Of a stretch of 64,000 nt of DNA, positions 1 to 8,389 are shown one piece after another (within the stretch, counting starts at the first letter, position 1; each line of letters starts with the position of its first letter). A program made the position numbers and the translations under genes. The DNA is from an uncultured Lachnospiraceae bacterium (lineage in GTDB: Bacteria > Bacillota > Clostridia > Lachnospirales > Lachnospiraceae), in NCBI GenBank assembly GCA_947367855.1, contig CANBFE010000007.1:62001-126000 (forward strand). The letters run 5' to 3'. Under the pieces are notes generated by a model. It had not been told where the DNA came from. It did not search any database and saw only the letters and a program-made list of their open reading frames with translations.

Positions 1-969
1 ATAAACTTCTGCACCGAGCAGCTCGTAAACTCTTACGGAAGACTCGAATACGCACTTAGGATCGCATTTTGCGAGGAACTCAGGATCATCGTCCACGTTC
101 TCGGGACGGATACCGAAGGTAACAACCTTTCCGTCATAACCGCCTGCAATAAGCTTCTTGGACTTTGCTTCCGGAAGAGCGATGCTGTGTCCTGCGATCT
201 CCAGGCTTGCAACATTGCCGCTTACCTTAACCTTTGCATCCAGGAAGTTCATCTGAGGAGATCCCATGAATCCTGCAACGAACAGGTTCTGAGGCCTGTC
301 ATACAGATTCTGAGGGGTATCTACCTGCTGGATTACACCGTCCTTCATAACAACGATTCTGGTACCCAGGGTCATAGCCTCTGTCTGGTCATGTGTAACG
401 TAGATGATGGTGGTACCCAGTCTCTGATGCAGCTTCGCAATCTCAATACGCATCTGCACACGCAGCTTTGCATCCAGGTTGGAGAGAGGCTCATCCATCA
501 GGAATACCTTGGGATTACGCACGATAGCACGGCCCATGGCAACACGCTGTCTCTGACCACCGGACAGAGCCTTCGGCTTACGCTCAAGGAGAGGAGTCAG
601 GTCAAGTACCTTTGCTGCTTCCTTAACCATCTTGTCGATCTGATCCTTCGGAACTTTCCTCAGCTTCAGGCCGAATGCCATGTTATCATATACAGACATA
701 TGAGGATACAGAGCATAGTTCTGGAATACCATTGCAATGTCACGGTCCTTGGGTTCCACGTCATTTACAACTCTGTCGCCGATCTTCAACTCACCGGAAG
801 AAATGTCCTCCAGTCCGGCAATCATACGAAGCGTTGTGGATTTACCACATCCGGAAGGTCCTACGAAGATGATGAATTCCTTGTCCGCAATCTGCAGGTT
901 GAAATCCTTAACGGCCTCAAAACCATTGGGATATACCTTGCAGACATTCTTTAAAGATAAACTTGCCAT
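1..969 (-). CDS. Sugar ABC transporter ATP-binding protein, MsmX/UgpC type (3' end cut by window)
   Basis: This is the ATPase that energises carbohydrate ABC importers on the cytoplasmic face of the membrane; in Bacillota one such protein often serves several importers. Translating the minus strand from the ATG at 967-969 (MASLSLKNVCKVYPNG) gives Walker A GPSGCGKST, the Q-loop FQNYALYPHM, signature LSGGQRQRVAMGRA, Walker B VFLMDEPLSNLDAK and switch His in VTHDQTEAMTLG. A C-terminal region follows with GIRPENV, typical of the TOBE/regulatory domain of MalK-like proteins. The reading frame is still open at base 1 after 323 codons, so roughly the last 50 residues lie outside. No permease or binding-protein gene is adjacent here, so the substrate cannot be assigned. 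AAAGGAG lies just before the start. Confidence 0.93.
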   Translation of the reverse strand, partial: MASLSLKNVCKVYPNGFEAVKDFNLQIADKEFIIFVGPSGCGKSTTLRMIAGLEDISSGELKIGDRVVNDVEPKDRDIAMVFQNYALYPHMSVYDNMAFGLKLRKVPKDQIDKMVKEAAKVLDLTPLLERKPKALSGGQRQRVAMGRAIVRNPKVFLMDEPLSNLDAKLRVQMRIEIAKLHQRLGTTIIYVTHDQTEAMTLGTRIVVMKDGVIQQVDTPQNLYDRPQNLFVAGFMGSPQMNFLDAKVKVSGNVASLEIAGHSIALPEAKSKKLIAGGYDGKVVTFGIRPENVDDDPEFLAKCDPKCVFESSVRVYELLGAEVY

Positions 970-1207
970 AACTGAAAACTCCTTTCATGTTTAACATGTT
1001 GGTTCTTTTTTTCGTTTTTACGATGGTGCATCATCGCCTCACCTGAAAACAGTATACCGAAAAATACGAAATTCCGCCATGCCACTATTTCACAAAGATT
1101 TCTGAACAGATTGTAAATAATGCTTAGAAACTTGGTTCCTTTTTACTTTGTCCGTCACTATGCACAATTATATTATTTTTCTTTATACAGATTGACCAAT
1201 TCTTCTT

Positions 1208-1924
1208 TTATCCGATACGGGGATCCTCCACCAGGGACTCGTCAAGCTCGTCCTTGAAGATTCTTCCGTCCTCCTCCGGGTCTTCCGCTTCCGCCGGGGC
1301 ATTTGCCTCTGTGATCTGGTCCTCAAGCCTCCTGAAATAGCCGGAATACAGCTTTGCGGAAAGCCATGCCGGAACCGTCATCCCAAACAGGAAAATAATG
1401 GGAGTGATCTGGGGAAACAGGAGAAACAATCCCATGGGCAGCACGGACAGGATCATCATCAGTATCGTTTTGGGAAACTGCAGTATTCCTATGAAAAAAG
1501 CGTTTTTAATGGTACGCAGCACCGTATTGTCAAATTTCGCCAGGACAGGAAACACAAACATAAAAGTAAACATGGCAACAAAGGCGATGACTATAAGGAT
1601 GATCTTCAATACTTTGCCAAAGGATATATCAATCTGGTTCATGATCATGAAATCCCCGGCCAGAACCACAATGATAAAAAGCTCGATAAGCCAGATCGCC
1701 GTTCCCTGTTTCAGATTTATCCTGAAAGATTTAAAGAAATCCCTGGCGATATAGCACTCCTCGTCTCTGGCCATCTTCAGCGCCACATAATGCATGGCTG
1801 TCAGAGCGGGACCGACAGTGATGACAGGGATGCAAAAAAGCATTGTCAGGATGTTCAGTATCATCAGATCGGCAACTTTGTTCAATACCTGCATCAATGG
1901 GCTGTCCAAATCCAAAAACTTCAT
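1208..1924 (-). CDS. YesL-like (DUF624) integral membrane protein
   Basis: The protein is 238 residues with five or six hydrophobic segments (about residues 18-45, 70-95, 100-130, 140-170, 175-195) and an acidic, hydrophilic C-terminus. The N-terminal LDLDSPLMQVLNKVADLMILN followed by a GPALTAMHY motif is typical of the DUF624/YesL family. Members are often encoded near carbohydrate ABC transporters and glycosidases, which fits the sugar ATPase immediately upstream in the transcription direction, but no biochemical role is established. It lies 239 bases after the ATPase gene; that gap has no clear promoter or terminator. The start has only a modest ribosome site (AAAGG), so a nearby start is possible. 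Confidence 0.8.
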   Translation of the reverse strand: MKFLDLDSPLMQVLNKVADLMILNILTMLFCIPVITVGPALTAMHYVALKMARDEECYIARDFFKSFRINLKQGTAIWLIELFIIVVLAGDFMIMNQIDISFGKVLKIILIVIAFVAMFTFMFVFPVLAKFDNTVLRTIKNAFFIGILQFPKTILMMILSVLPMGLFLLFPQITPIIFLFGMTVPAWLSAKLYSGYFRRLEDQITEANAPAEAEDPEEDGRIFKDELDESLVEDPRIG

Positions 1925-1946
1925 AACATTACCATACCTTTCTGTC

Positions 1947-2432
1947 TCAAAACACTTTCTCCATGGGTGTCACACGAATACCGGAAAATTCCACCTCCGG
2001 ATGTACCGCGCGAAAACCCTGTTTCCTGTAAAAATTTACCGCATAGGGAGCCGCCTGCAGGGACATAAAACGCTCTCCGGCCTCCGTTTTCAGATAGTGG
2101 CAGAGTTTCCGCAGAATACAGCTTCCCACTCCCCGGTTCTGATATGCCTCGTCCACAAACAGCAGCGACAGACGGTTTTTATCCCTGACAGATCCTGCGC
2201 CGATGATTTTTTCCTCGTCCAGAGCCACCATCAGTCGGTATTCTCCCTTCAAAAAAGAAATGTACAGATCTTCATCCGTAATGAAATCAAAAAAATTTCT
2301 GATGCCCTCTTCCGTATAATCCCTTCCCTCATATTTCAGAAAGGTCATCCAGATCATTTTTATGGCAGGAATCCATTCCTCTGTCCTGGCCCATCTGACC
2401 TCATAGGGCATACGCATCCTTCGTATATCCAT
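1947..2432 (-). CDS. GNAT-family N-acetyltransferase
   Basis: This is a small acetyl-CoA-dependent acyltransferase of about 161 residues; its acceptor is unknown. The acetyl-CoA binding core is visible as LSLLFVDEAYQNRGVGSCIL (motif A, with the RGxG/A-type loop) and later the YAVNFYRKQGFRAV motif typical of GNAT C-terminal halves. I chose the ATG at 2430-2432 because GGAG lies eight bases before it; an in-frame GTG at 2450 would add six residues but is not better placed. It starts 24 bases after the upstream hydrolase stop and is probably co-transcribed with metG and the hydrolase. Confidence 0.82.
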   Translation of the reverse strand: MDIRRMRMPYEVRWARTEEWIPAIKMIWMTFLKYEGRDYTEEGIRNFFDFITDEDLYISFLKGEYRLMVALDEEKIIGAGSVRDKNRLSLLFVDEAYQNRGVGSCILRKLCHYLKTEAGERFMSLQAAPYAVNFYRKQGFRAVHPEVEFSGIRVTPMEKVF

Positions 2433-2456
2433 TACCCCAGCTCCGCCCACTCCGGG

Positions 2457-3416
2457 TTACCTTCCGTGTCCCCCGGATTTTATCAATATAGTATTTTCCA
2501 TCCAGTCGTAGATGTTTTTCATAACCGCGTCGCGGTTGATTTCGTTCAGCAGCTCGTGTCTGCCTCCCTCGTAAAGCTTTAATGTAATATTCTGCATACC
2601 CGCTGCCTTCAGGGAATGACAGGCCTTACGGACGCCCCTGCCATAAGCCCCCACGGGATCCCCCGTACCGGAGACCATGTACACAGGCAGATCTTTGGGA
2701 ATGCGCTCCAGATTCTCCTTCCTGTACATTCTGGAAATCAGTTCAAACAGGGCCCCAAAGCCATTTACCGTAAAGACAAAGCCGCATCCCGGATCTGCGA
2801 TATACTGGTCTACCCGGCTTTCGTCCCGGCTGAGCCAGTCAAAATCCGTCCGGGGATTCTCCACTTTCTTATTATAGAGTCCAAAGGCCATCCTGTCGAT
2901 CAGGCGGCTGGTATGCCTGTCCCCCAGAAGCAGTTTCTGCACGGCAGCCATTCCCCGTGCCAGCTTTACGGTCACAAGCGGCTCCATTCCGGTACCCATA
3001 ATGACTACGCCATCCAGTCCGTCCCCGTAACGGAACATATAATTACGGGTGATAAAGGATCCCATGCTGTGCCCCATCAGCACATAGGGCACATCCCGGT
3101 ATTTTTCCCGGGTCAGCTCCCTGAGTCTGTGGACATTCTCCACCAGGGCCGTGGCAGGATCTTCCCTGCAGAAATAGCCCTGCTTTCCGTTTTTTCCCAG
3201 GGACTTCCCATGTCCCAGATGGTCCTCGCCGGTCACAACACAGCCTTTTTCCGTGAGATATGCCGCAAACTCCTCATATCTCTCCACATACTCCGCCATA
3301 CCGTGTACAATCTGCAGAACACAGCGGATTTCCTGTCCTTCCTCCGGACTGTAGCGCACCCCATGGAGCCTGTGCTTTCCGTCTTTTGAAGTAAAGTAGA
3401 ATTCTTCTTTTCTCAT
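2457..3416 (-). CDS. Alpha/beta hydrolase, monoacylglycerol-lipase-like (S33/Hydrolase_4)
   Basis: This is a probable cytoplasmic serine esterase or lysophospholipase of 319 residues. Evidence is the VHGMAEYVERYEEFAAYL oxyanion region, the DHLGHGKS segment, the nucleophile elbow GHSMGS, a late acid in VSGTGDPVG and the catalytic His in EGGRHELLNE. There is no signal peptide. The ATG at 3414-3416 is preferred over an in-frame TTG at 3437, whose only purine-rich stretch is too close; either way the gene starts at or inside the metG stop, so the two are coupled. Substrate is unknown; family members act on monoglycerides or lysophospholipids. Confidence 0.85.
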   Translation of the reverse strand: MRKEEFYFTSKDGKHRLHGVRYSPEEGQEIRCVLQIVHGMAEYVERYEEFAAYLTEKGCVVTGEDHLGHGKSLGKNGKQGYFCREDPATALVENVHRLRELTREKYRDVPYVLMGHSMGSFITRNYMFRYGDGLDGVVIMGTGMEPLVTVKLARGMAAVQKLLLGDRHTSRLIDRMAFGLYNKKVENPRTDFDWLSRDESRVDQYIADPGCGFVFTVNGFGALFELISRMYRKENLERIPKDLPVYMVSGTGDPVGAYGRGVRKACHSLKAAGMQNITLKLYEGGRHELLNEINRDAVMKNIYDWMENTILIKSGGHGR

Positions 3417-3429
3417 ATCCGATTTCCCG

Positions 3430-5421
3430 TCAGGCAATCTCCGCCCCTGACGGCATCTCCTTCTCCGGCTTTAACAGAGCCAGGTTCCCCTGGGCATCCT
3501 CCGCGCACAGAAGCATGCCCTCGGACAATACTCCTGCCAGTTTGGCGGGCTTCAGGTTCACAAGCACCATCACTTTCTTGCCCACCATTTCCTCCGGTGA
3601 ATAGTATGCCTTAATTCCGGATACAATCTGCTTTACCTGACTGCCGATCTTTACCTGGCTGCAGAGCAGCTTCTTTGACTTGGGAACCGCCTCGCAGGAA
3701 ATAATTTCCCCCACCTGGAACTGCAGCCTGGCAAAATCGTCATAGGTAATCTCCGGCTTGGCTTCTATATCCATGGCTTCCGAACCGATCTCGTCTTCGT
3801 CCGCCAAATCCTCTGCTGCCCCGGTCATGGCCGCCAGAATCTCCTCTTCCTTTTTCTCCACTTCCTTCATGTCCAGTCTCGCAAAGAGAATCTCCGGCTT
3901 CTCCGTGACCTTATGCCCGTCCGGCAAAAGTCCAAAGGTTCCCAGACTGTCAAAATCCCTCAGGGACGTATTCATCTGCGCTGCAATCTTTGCAGCGGTC
4001 TCAGGCATAAAGGGCTCCAACAGGGATGCGCCTATGATAATGCTCTCCACCAGATTGTACAGCACCATGGACAGTCTGTCCGCCCTGTCCGGATTCTTGG
4101 CCAGAATCCAGGGTTCCGTCTCGTCTATATATTTATTGCAGCGCTTAAACAAACCGAAAATCTCCGTCAGCGCATCCGCCACACGCAGCTCCTCCATCTT
4201 TGCCGCAGCCTTTGTCAGCGTGCCTATTGCGGTAAGGCGCAAATCCCTGTCCACGGCCTCTTCCTGTTTCGTCAGTTCAGTCTCCCTGCAGGAAACCACG
4301 CCTCCGAAATACTTGTTGCTCATGGAGATGGTACGGTTTACCAGATTCCCCAGTGTGTTGGCCAGATCCGAATTGGTACGCTCCGCAATGAGCTCCCAGG
4401 TGGCGTTTCCGTCATTTTCAAAAGGCATCTCGTGAATCATGTAATAGCGCACCGCATCCACGCCGAAAAAGTCCGCCAGGTCATCCACATAGATCACATT
4501 CCCTTTGGACTTGCTCATCTTCCCTCCGTTCATCATCAGCCAGGGATGTCCGAAAATCTGCCTGGGCAGCGGCTCCCCCAGAGCCATCAGGAAAATGGGC
4601 CAGTAAATGGTATGGAACCGGATGATATCCTTCCCGATGAGATGCAGGTCCGCGGGCCAGAGCTTCTTATACTGCTCCGCACTGTTCCCCTCCGCGTCAT
4701 AGCCTACGCCGGTAATATAGTTGGTCAGGGCGTCCAGCCACACATATACCACGTGCTTGTCGTCAAAATCCACAGGCACCCCCCATTTAAAGGAAGTCCT
4801 GGATACACACAGATCCTGCAGCCCCGGCAGAAGGAAATTGTTCATCATCTCATTCCTGCGGGACACCGGCTGAATAAATTCCGGATGCTCGTTAATATGC
4901 CGGATCAGTCTGTCCGCATACTTGCTCATACGGAAGAAATATGCCTCCTCTCTGGCCGGCTTCACCTCCCTGCCGCAGTCAGGGCACTTTCCCTCAACCA
5001 GCTGGGATTCTGTCCAGAAAGACTCACAGGGCGTGCAATACATGCCTTCATAAGCGCCCTTGTAGATATCTCCCTGGTCATAGAGCCGCCGAAAGATTTT
5101 CTGTACCTGCTTTTCATGGTAATCATCTGTGGTCCGGATAAATTTATCATAAGAGATATTCAGCATATCACACATTCCCCGGATAACTCCCGCCACATTA
5201 TCCACAAAAGTCTGCGGGTCCACCCCCGCCTCCTGCGCCTTCAGTTCGATCTTCTGGCCATGCTCATCCGTTCCTGTCTGAAAGAACACTTCATATCCTT
5301 CTTTCCTCCTGAAACGCGCTATGCTGTCCGCCAGCACGATCTCGTAGTTGTTGCCGATGTGCGGTTTGCCTGAAGTATAGGCAATGGCCGTGGTAAGATA
5401 ATACTTTCCCTTACTTTCCAT
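3430..5421 (-). CDS. metG: Methionyl-tRNA synthetase with C-terminal tRNA-binding domain
   Basis: It charges tRNA-Met with methionine in the cytoplasm. The 663-residue protein has the class I signature HIGN in TSGKPHIGNNYEIV, a zinc-type insertion with CTPCESFW and CPDCGREV, the KMSKSKGNVI loop, and an anticodon-binding helical region. Residues about 560-663 form the EMAP/Arc1-like tRNA-binding module (FQVGEIISCEAVPKSKKLL, LVNLKPAKLAGVLSEGMLL). The same module sits on the class I LysRS encoded about 6 kb upstream. Length is normal for the dimeric form. A ribosome site GGAGAACC precedes the ATG. An intrinsic terminator lies between it and the hypothetical gene upstream, so metG may have its own initiation; no T-box was found in its leader. 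Confidence 0.97.
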   Translation of the reverse strand: MESKGKYYLTTAIAYTSGKPHIGNNYEIVLADSIARFRRKEGYEVFFQTGTDEHGQKIELKAQEAGVDPQTFVDNVAGVIRGMCDMLNISYDKFIRTTDDYHEKQVQKIFRRLYDQGDIYKGAYEGMYCTPCESFWTESQLVEGKCPDCGREVKPAREEAYFFRMSKYADRLIRHINEHPEFIQPVSRRNEMMNNFLLPGLQDLCVSRTSFKWGVPVDFDDKHVVYVWLDALTNYITGVGYDAEGNSAEQYKKLWPADLHLIGKDIIRFHTIYWPIFLMALGEPLPRQIFGHPWLMMNGGKMSKSKGNVIYVDDLADFFGVDAVRYYMIHEMPFENDGNATWELIAERTNSDLANTLGNLVNRTISMSNKYFGGVVSCRETELTKQEEAVDRDLRLTAIGTLTKAAAKMEELRVADALTEIFGLFKRCNKYIDETEPWILAKNPDRADRLSMVLYNLVESIIIGASLLEPFMPETAAKIAAQMNTSLRDFDSLGTFGLLPDGHKVTEKPEILFARLDMKEVEKKEEEILAAMTGAAEDLADEDEIGSEAMDIEAKPEITYDDFARLQFQVGEIISCEAVPKSKKLLCSQVKIGSQVKQIVSGIKAYYSPEEMVGKKVMVLVNLKPAKLAGVLSEGMLLCAEDAQGNLALLKPEKEMPSGAEIA

Positions 5422-5451
5422 CCTGGTTCTCCTCTCATGCTCTCAGATCTC

Positions 5452-5497
5452 AAAAAAGCCCGTCTCCTACTGCTTATCTTGCACCAGAAGACGAGCC
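5452..5497 (-). terminator. Intrinsic terminator upstream of metG
   Basis: On the minus strand GCTCGTCTTC pairs with GGAGACGGGC (10 bp with two G-U pairs), followed directly by TTTTTT. It lies about 80 bases after the 5580-6278 gene and about 30 bases before the metG start. It could end the upstream transcript or act as a metG leader attenuator. T-box hallmarks are absent, so simple termination is favoured. Confidence 0.75.
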
Positions 5498-5579
5498 GGT
5501 ATGCCCTTTTTGCATGTACTCTGTACATCCACTTAAAAAGGTAACACAAAACACCGATATCTGTCAATAACCCTGACCC

Positions 5580-6278
5580 TTACTTTTTCGCGGAAAGTTT
5601 GCTGTAAGCCCCTTTTCTGTCGTAAGAGTCCAATAAATAGCTGTCTTCCGTCAGAATGCAGTCGATTTCCAGTTCATCCCCGTGAAAACGGCTGCGCTTG
5701 CGCAAATCCTCCCTGGGCTGCTCCTTCCTGGCCTGGAAAGAGTTTTTTGTCTGGGCATGAAAAAACTTCCCCGGAAGATGTCCGGTGAGCTGCCCCTTCA
5801 CATCCCGGAACCTGACCCGCATCTTCTGCCAGATATCCTTTTCCCTTGGTTCGCTGTCACTTACTGCTGAGAAATAGGGATTGTTTTCCACAATCCCGGG
5901 CATGGGCGCCGCCTGGGAGGCCGCAGCAGCCTGGGAAGCGCTCACCGCAGCCGGATTCCCGGCCCTGTCCGGCGCTGCCTGCTGCAGTCCAATGTCTCCC
6001 CTGCTGTCTCCGGCCTCCTGTGCGGTATCTTTCTGCACGGCCCTGCTGCCGTTCCAGATTCCCCACAGAAACCGCTTTCCGTTCCCCAGAAGCCTCTCCA
6101 TCCATGCCGACAGGGAAAGCTGCCCCTCCTCCTCCTGCGGAACGGTCTCCACAGCCGGAGGCCTCATGCCGGAAGCTCCCATGGCAGCATCCTTTTTGGA
6201 ATGGGTGTGATCGTGTATACAGGTGGTGATATGATGCATTTCCGCATCGTGCCCTTTTCCGATTCCGTTAAACTGCAT
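5580..6278 (-). CDS. Hypothetical hydrophilic protein
   Basis: I do not recognise this 232-residue protein. It begins with a His-rich segment (HDAEMHHITTCIHDHTH), has a central low-complexity Ala/Gln/Ser linker (about residues 105-135), and ends in a basic then acidic region containing FHGDELEIDCILTEDSYLL and DSYDRKGAYSKL. There is no signal peptide or membrane span. AAGGAG lies nine bases before the ATG at 6278, supporting real translation. It sits between rpe and metG in the same direction. The conserved-looking C-terminal tail suggests a lineage-specific protein, but no function can be proposed. Confidence 0.6.
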   Translation of the reverse strand: MQFNGIGKGHDAEMHHITTCIHDHTHSKKDAAMGASGMRPPAVETVPQEEEGQLSLSAWMERLLGNGKRFLWGIWNGSRAVQKDTAQEAGDSRGDIGLQQAAPDRAGNPAAVSASQAAAASQAAPMPGIVENNPYFSAVSDSEPREKDIWQKMRVRFRDVKGQLTGHLPGKFFHAQTKNSFQARKEQPREDLRKRSRFHGDELEIDCILTEDSYLLDSYDRKGAYSKLSAKK

Positions 6279-6342
6279 CTTCCGTCACTCCTTCCCCATT
6301 GCAAAATCCTTGCTTTGAATTTCGGCAGAAAAACGAAAATCC

Positions 6343-7011
6343 TTACCTTTCCGGGGAATCCGGATTCATTTTCTCAAGAAAATTCCGTACATTATCGGAA
6401 ATCCGGTCCCGAAATACCGCCGAACCGGACACAACAATATTGGCCCCTGCCTCCAGGGCCTGCTCTACATTATCTATCCTGATACCACCGTCAACCTCTA
6501 TATCCGTCCGAAGCCCCTTCTCCAGGACCATGGCCCGGACCTCCCTCACCTTGTCCAGACATTCCGGAATCAGCTTCTGTCCACCGAATCCAGGCTCCAC
6601 TGTCATGACCAGAACCATGTCCACCAGCTTCAGATAAGGCTCCACCGCCCGGGCCGGTGTCCGGGGACTGATGGAAATGCCTGCCTTCCTGCCCAGAAAA
6701 CGAATCCTCTGAATGGCGCCTGTGACATCTTCCACAGCCTCCAGATGGAAATTAATCAGGTTTGCCCCGCAGTCCGCAAACTCCCTGATATACCGCTCCG
6801 GCCTGTCGATCATCAGATGTACGTCAAACACAATGTCGGTACACTTCCTGATGGACGAGATCACAGGCATTCCAAAAGAGATATCCGGCACAAAAATCCC
6901 GTCCATGACGTCAATGTGCAGATACTTTGCCCCCGCCTGCTCCACCTCTTTAATCTGCTCTCCCAGTCTGCTGAAATCTGCCGCCAAAATCGACGGTGAT
7001 AATATATTCAT
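6343..7011 (-). CDS. rpe: Ribulose-phosphate 3-epimerase
   Basis: It interconverts ribulose 5-phosphate and xylulose 5-phosphate in the cytosolic pentose phosphate pathway. The 222-residue TIM barrel shows LSPSILAADFSRLGEQ, the metal/catalytic HIDVMDGIFVPDISFG segment, VHLMIDRP, INFHLEA, the phosphate-binding MTVEPGFGGQKL and IEVDGGI with GANIVVSGSAVF. I chose the ATG at 7009-7011 because AAGGAGG precedes it and it matches the family N-terminus (MNILSPSIL); the longer in-frame extension is unlikely. It follows the amidase gene on the same strand. Confidence 0.96.
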   Translation of the reverse strand: MNILSPSILAADFSRLGEQIKEVEQAGAKYLHIDVMDGIFVPDISFGMPVISSIRKCTDIVFDVHLMIDRPERYIREFADCGANLINFHLEAVEDVTGAIQRIRFLGRKAGISISPRTPARAVEPYLKLVDMVLVMTVEPGFGGQKLIPECLDKVREVRAMVLEKGLRTDIEVDGGIRIDNVEQALEAGANIVVSGSAVFRDRISDNVRNFLEKMNPDSPER

Positions 7012-7087
7012 CTGTACCTCCTTGTCCGCGCCTGCCGTCCACAGTCTGTCTGCGGCATGCATGGCAAGGTATATTGTAACAAAGATT

Positions 7088-8284
7088 CTACAGCTTGTCC
7101 ACGTCCTTTTTCAATTGTTCCCACGCATCCGGATGTTCCGTGTAATACAGCGGACATTTCTTGCCTCCGCAGTCATAATGACGCAGAATATCCTCCGTGT
7201 CCAAATCATAGACATCTGTGAGCCAGGCCAGAAGGGAGACCAGGGAATCATAAGTCTCCTGTGTAAAAGAACCGTCCCTCTCCAGATAACAGCACTCAAT
7301 GGAAATGGAATCGTAGTTTCGGGTCATCACTGCATAGGCGATCTCGTCCAGTGGCACACACTGAATAATCTCCCCGTCATACCCGATGATAAAATGGGAG
7401 CTGACGCTGGCCTCATGGGTATCCTTCTGCTGTTCAAAATAGCTGCGGTTCTGAGCCGCGCTGGTTCCCGGATTTGCAGTATAGTGGACAAACACATTCT
7501 CAACCGACTCCAGGGCATCCCCCGGTCTGGAATACTCGTTTGGAGTCAGGAAATTCTCCTCCCAGCGGGGATGTGAGGCAAAGGCTTTTTCGGGAATTCC
7601 CTGCACCAGGGAACCTGCGTTCTGTCCCATTGAAAAGGCATTCCCCATGGCGTCCAGAAATCCGCCTCCCTCCTTACCGCCGTTGGCTGCCGTCACGGAA
7701 TTCCTCAGCACAAAAGCCACACCCAGAGCCAAAAGGCAGAGCATCCAGACGCCAACCATCAGCCGTCTGCGCAGGATTTTCTTCCGCCTGGCACGGCGGC
7801 CTGCCATGCGCCTGTGTCCCGCTGTCCCCCGTGCCGCTGTCCCCCGTACCGCAGTTCTCCGGGGGATCTGTCTGTATACCGGCTTTTCATCTATATCTGA
7901 TCTCCGCCGACGGGGCCGCGTCTCTTCCTCCCCGCCATACAGCAGGGACAGCTCGCCCTCTTCCTCCCCGCCATATAACAGAAACAGCTCGTCCTCTTCC
8001 CCTTCCTCATACAGAAAAGGCCTGTCCGCCGCAGAGCCGCCATGGGAAATCCGGCCTCCGGTTCCGATGCTGCGCGCCGATGCGGGCCTGGAATAACTCT
8101 CCCGGCCCCACCGGTCTGCAGGATTTTGGCCTGTCCGTTTTCCCGAAGTCCCCTGCCTCCCCGGTACGGTCTGCCTGTCACGGCGGCTTCGCTGCTCTTC
8201 GTAATCTGTCAGATACGGATTCCGCCTGCTGTCAAATCCTTTATGCTCTTCTCTTTTCCGCGCGTAACTCTCCTGTCTCAACAT
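7088..8284 (-). CDS. Membrane-anchored N-acetylmuramoyl-L-alanine amidase (Amidase_2)
   Basis: This is a peptidoglycan amidase that cleaves between muramic acid and L-alanine. Residues 1-165 are an Arg/Glu-rich low-complexity cytoplasmic tail containing two near-copies of a short acidic-aromatic repeat (EEDELFLLYGGEEEGELSLL). A single membrane segment follows (LMVGVWMLCLLALGVAFVL, about residues 175-195), so the catalytic domain is extracytoplasmic. The Amidase_2 fold is shown by the zinc ligand VHYTANPG, SSHFIIGYDGEIIQCVP, the SISIECCY core and the final ligands in RHYDCGGKKCP. The long charged N-terminal tail is unusual for such amidases. It may act in vegetative wall turnover or sporulation; context does not decide. 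Confidence 0.88.
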   Translation of the reverse strand: MLRQESYARKREEHKGFDSRRNPYLTDYEEQRSRRDRQTVPGRQGTSGKRTGQNPADRWGRESYSRPASARSIGTGGRISHGGSAADRPFLYEEGEEDELFLLYGGEEEGELSLLYGGEEETRPRRRRSDIDEKPVYRQIPRRTAVRGTAARGTAGHRRMAGRRARRKKILRRRLMVGVWMLCLLALGVAFVLRNSVTAANGGKEGGGFLDAMGNAFSMGQNAGSLVQGIPEKAFASHPRWEENFLTPNEYSRPGDALESVENVFVHYTANPGTSAAQNRSYFEQQKDTHEASVSSHFIIGYDGEIIQCVPLDEIAYAVMTRNYDSISIECCYLERDGSFTQETYDSLVSLLAWLTDVYDLDTEDILRHYDCGGKKCPLYYTEHPDAWEQLKKDVDKL

Positions 8285-8389
8285 TTCTCCACCTCATCGT
8301 ATTTTTCGGATATTTTGCATAAATACAATATAGTGCAGAAATGTATCATACTTGTTTATTTAATTATTAAGATTTTTATAATAATCCCT

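Noticed and set aside
5319..5567. Minus-strand frame of 82 codons across the metG start
   Set aside because: It spans the intrinsic terminator and the metG ribosome site and has no recognisable protein features.
5422..5580. T-box before metG
   Set aside because: No Stem I pattern and no TGGN antiterminator bulge; only a simple terminator hairpin is present.
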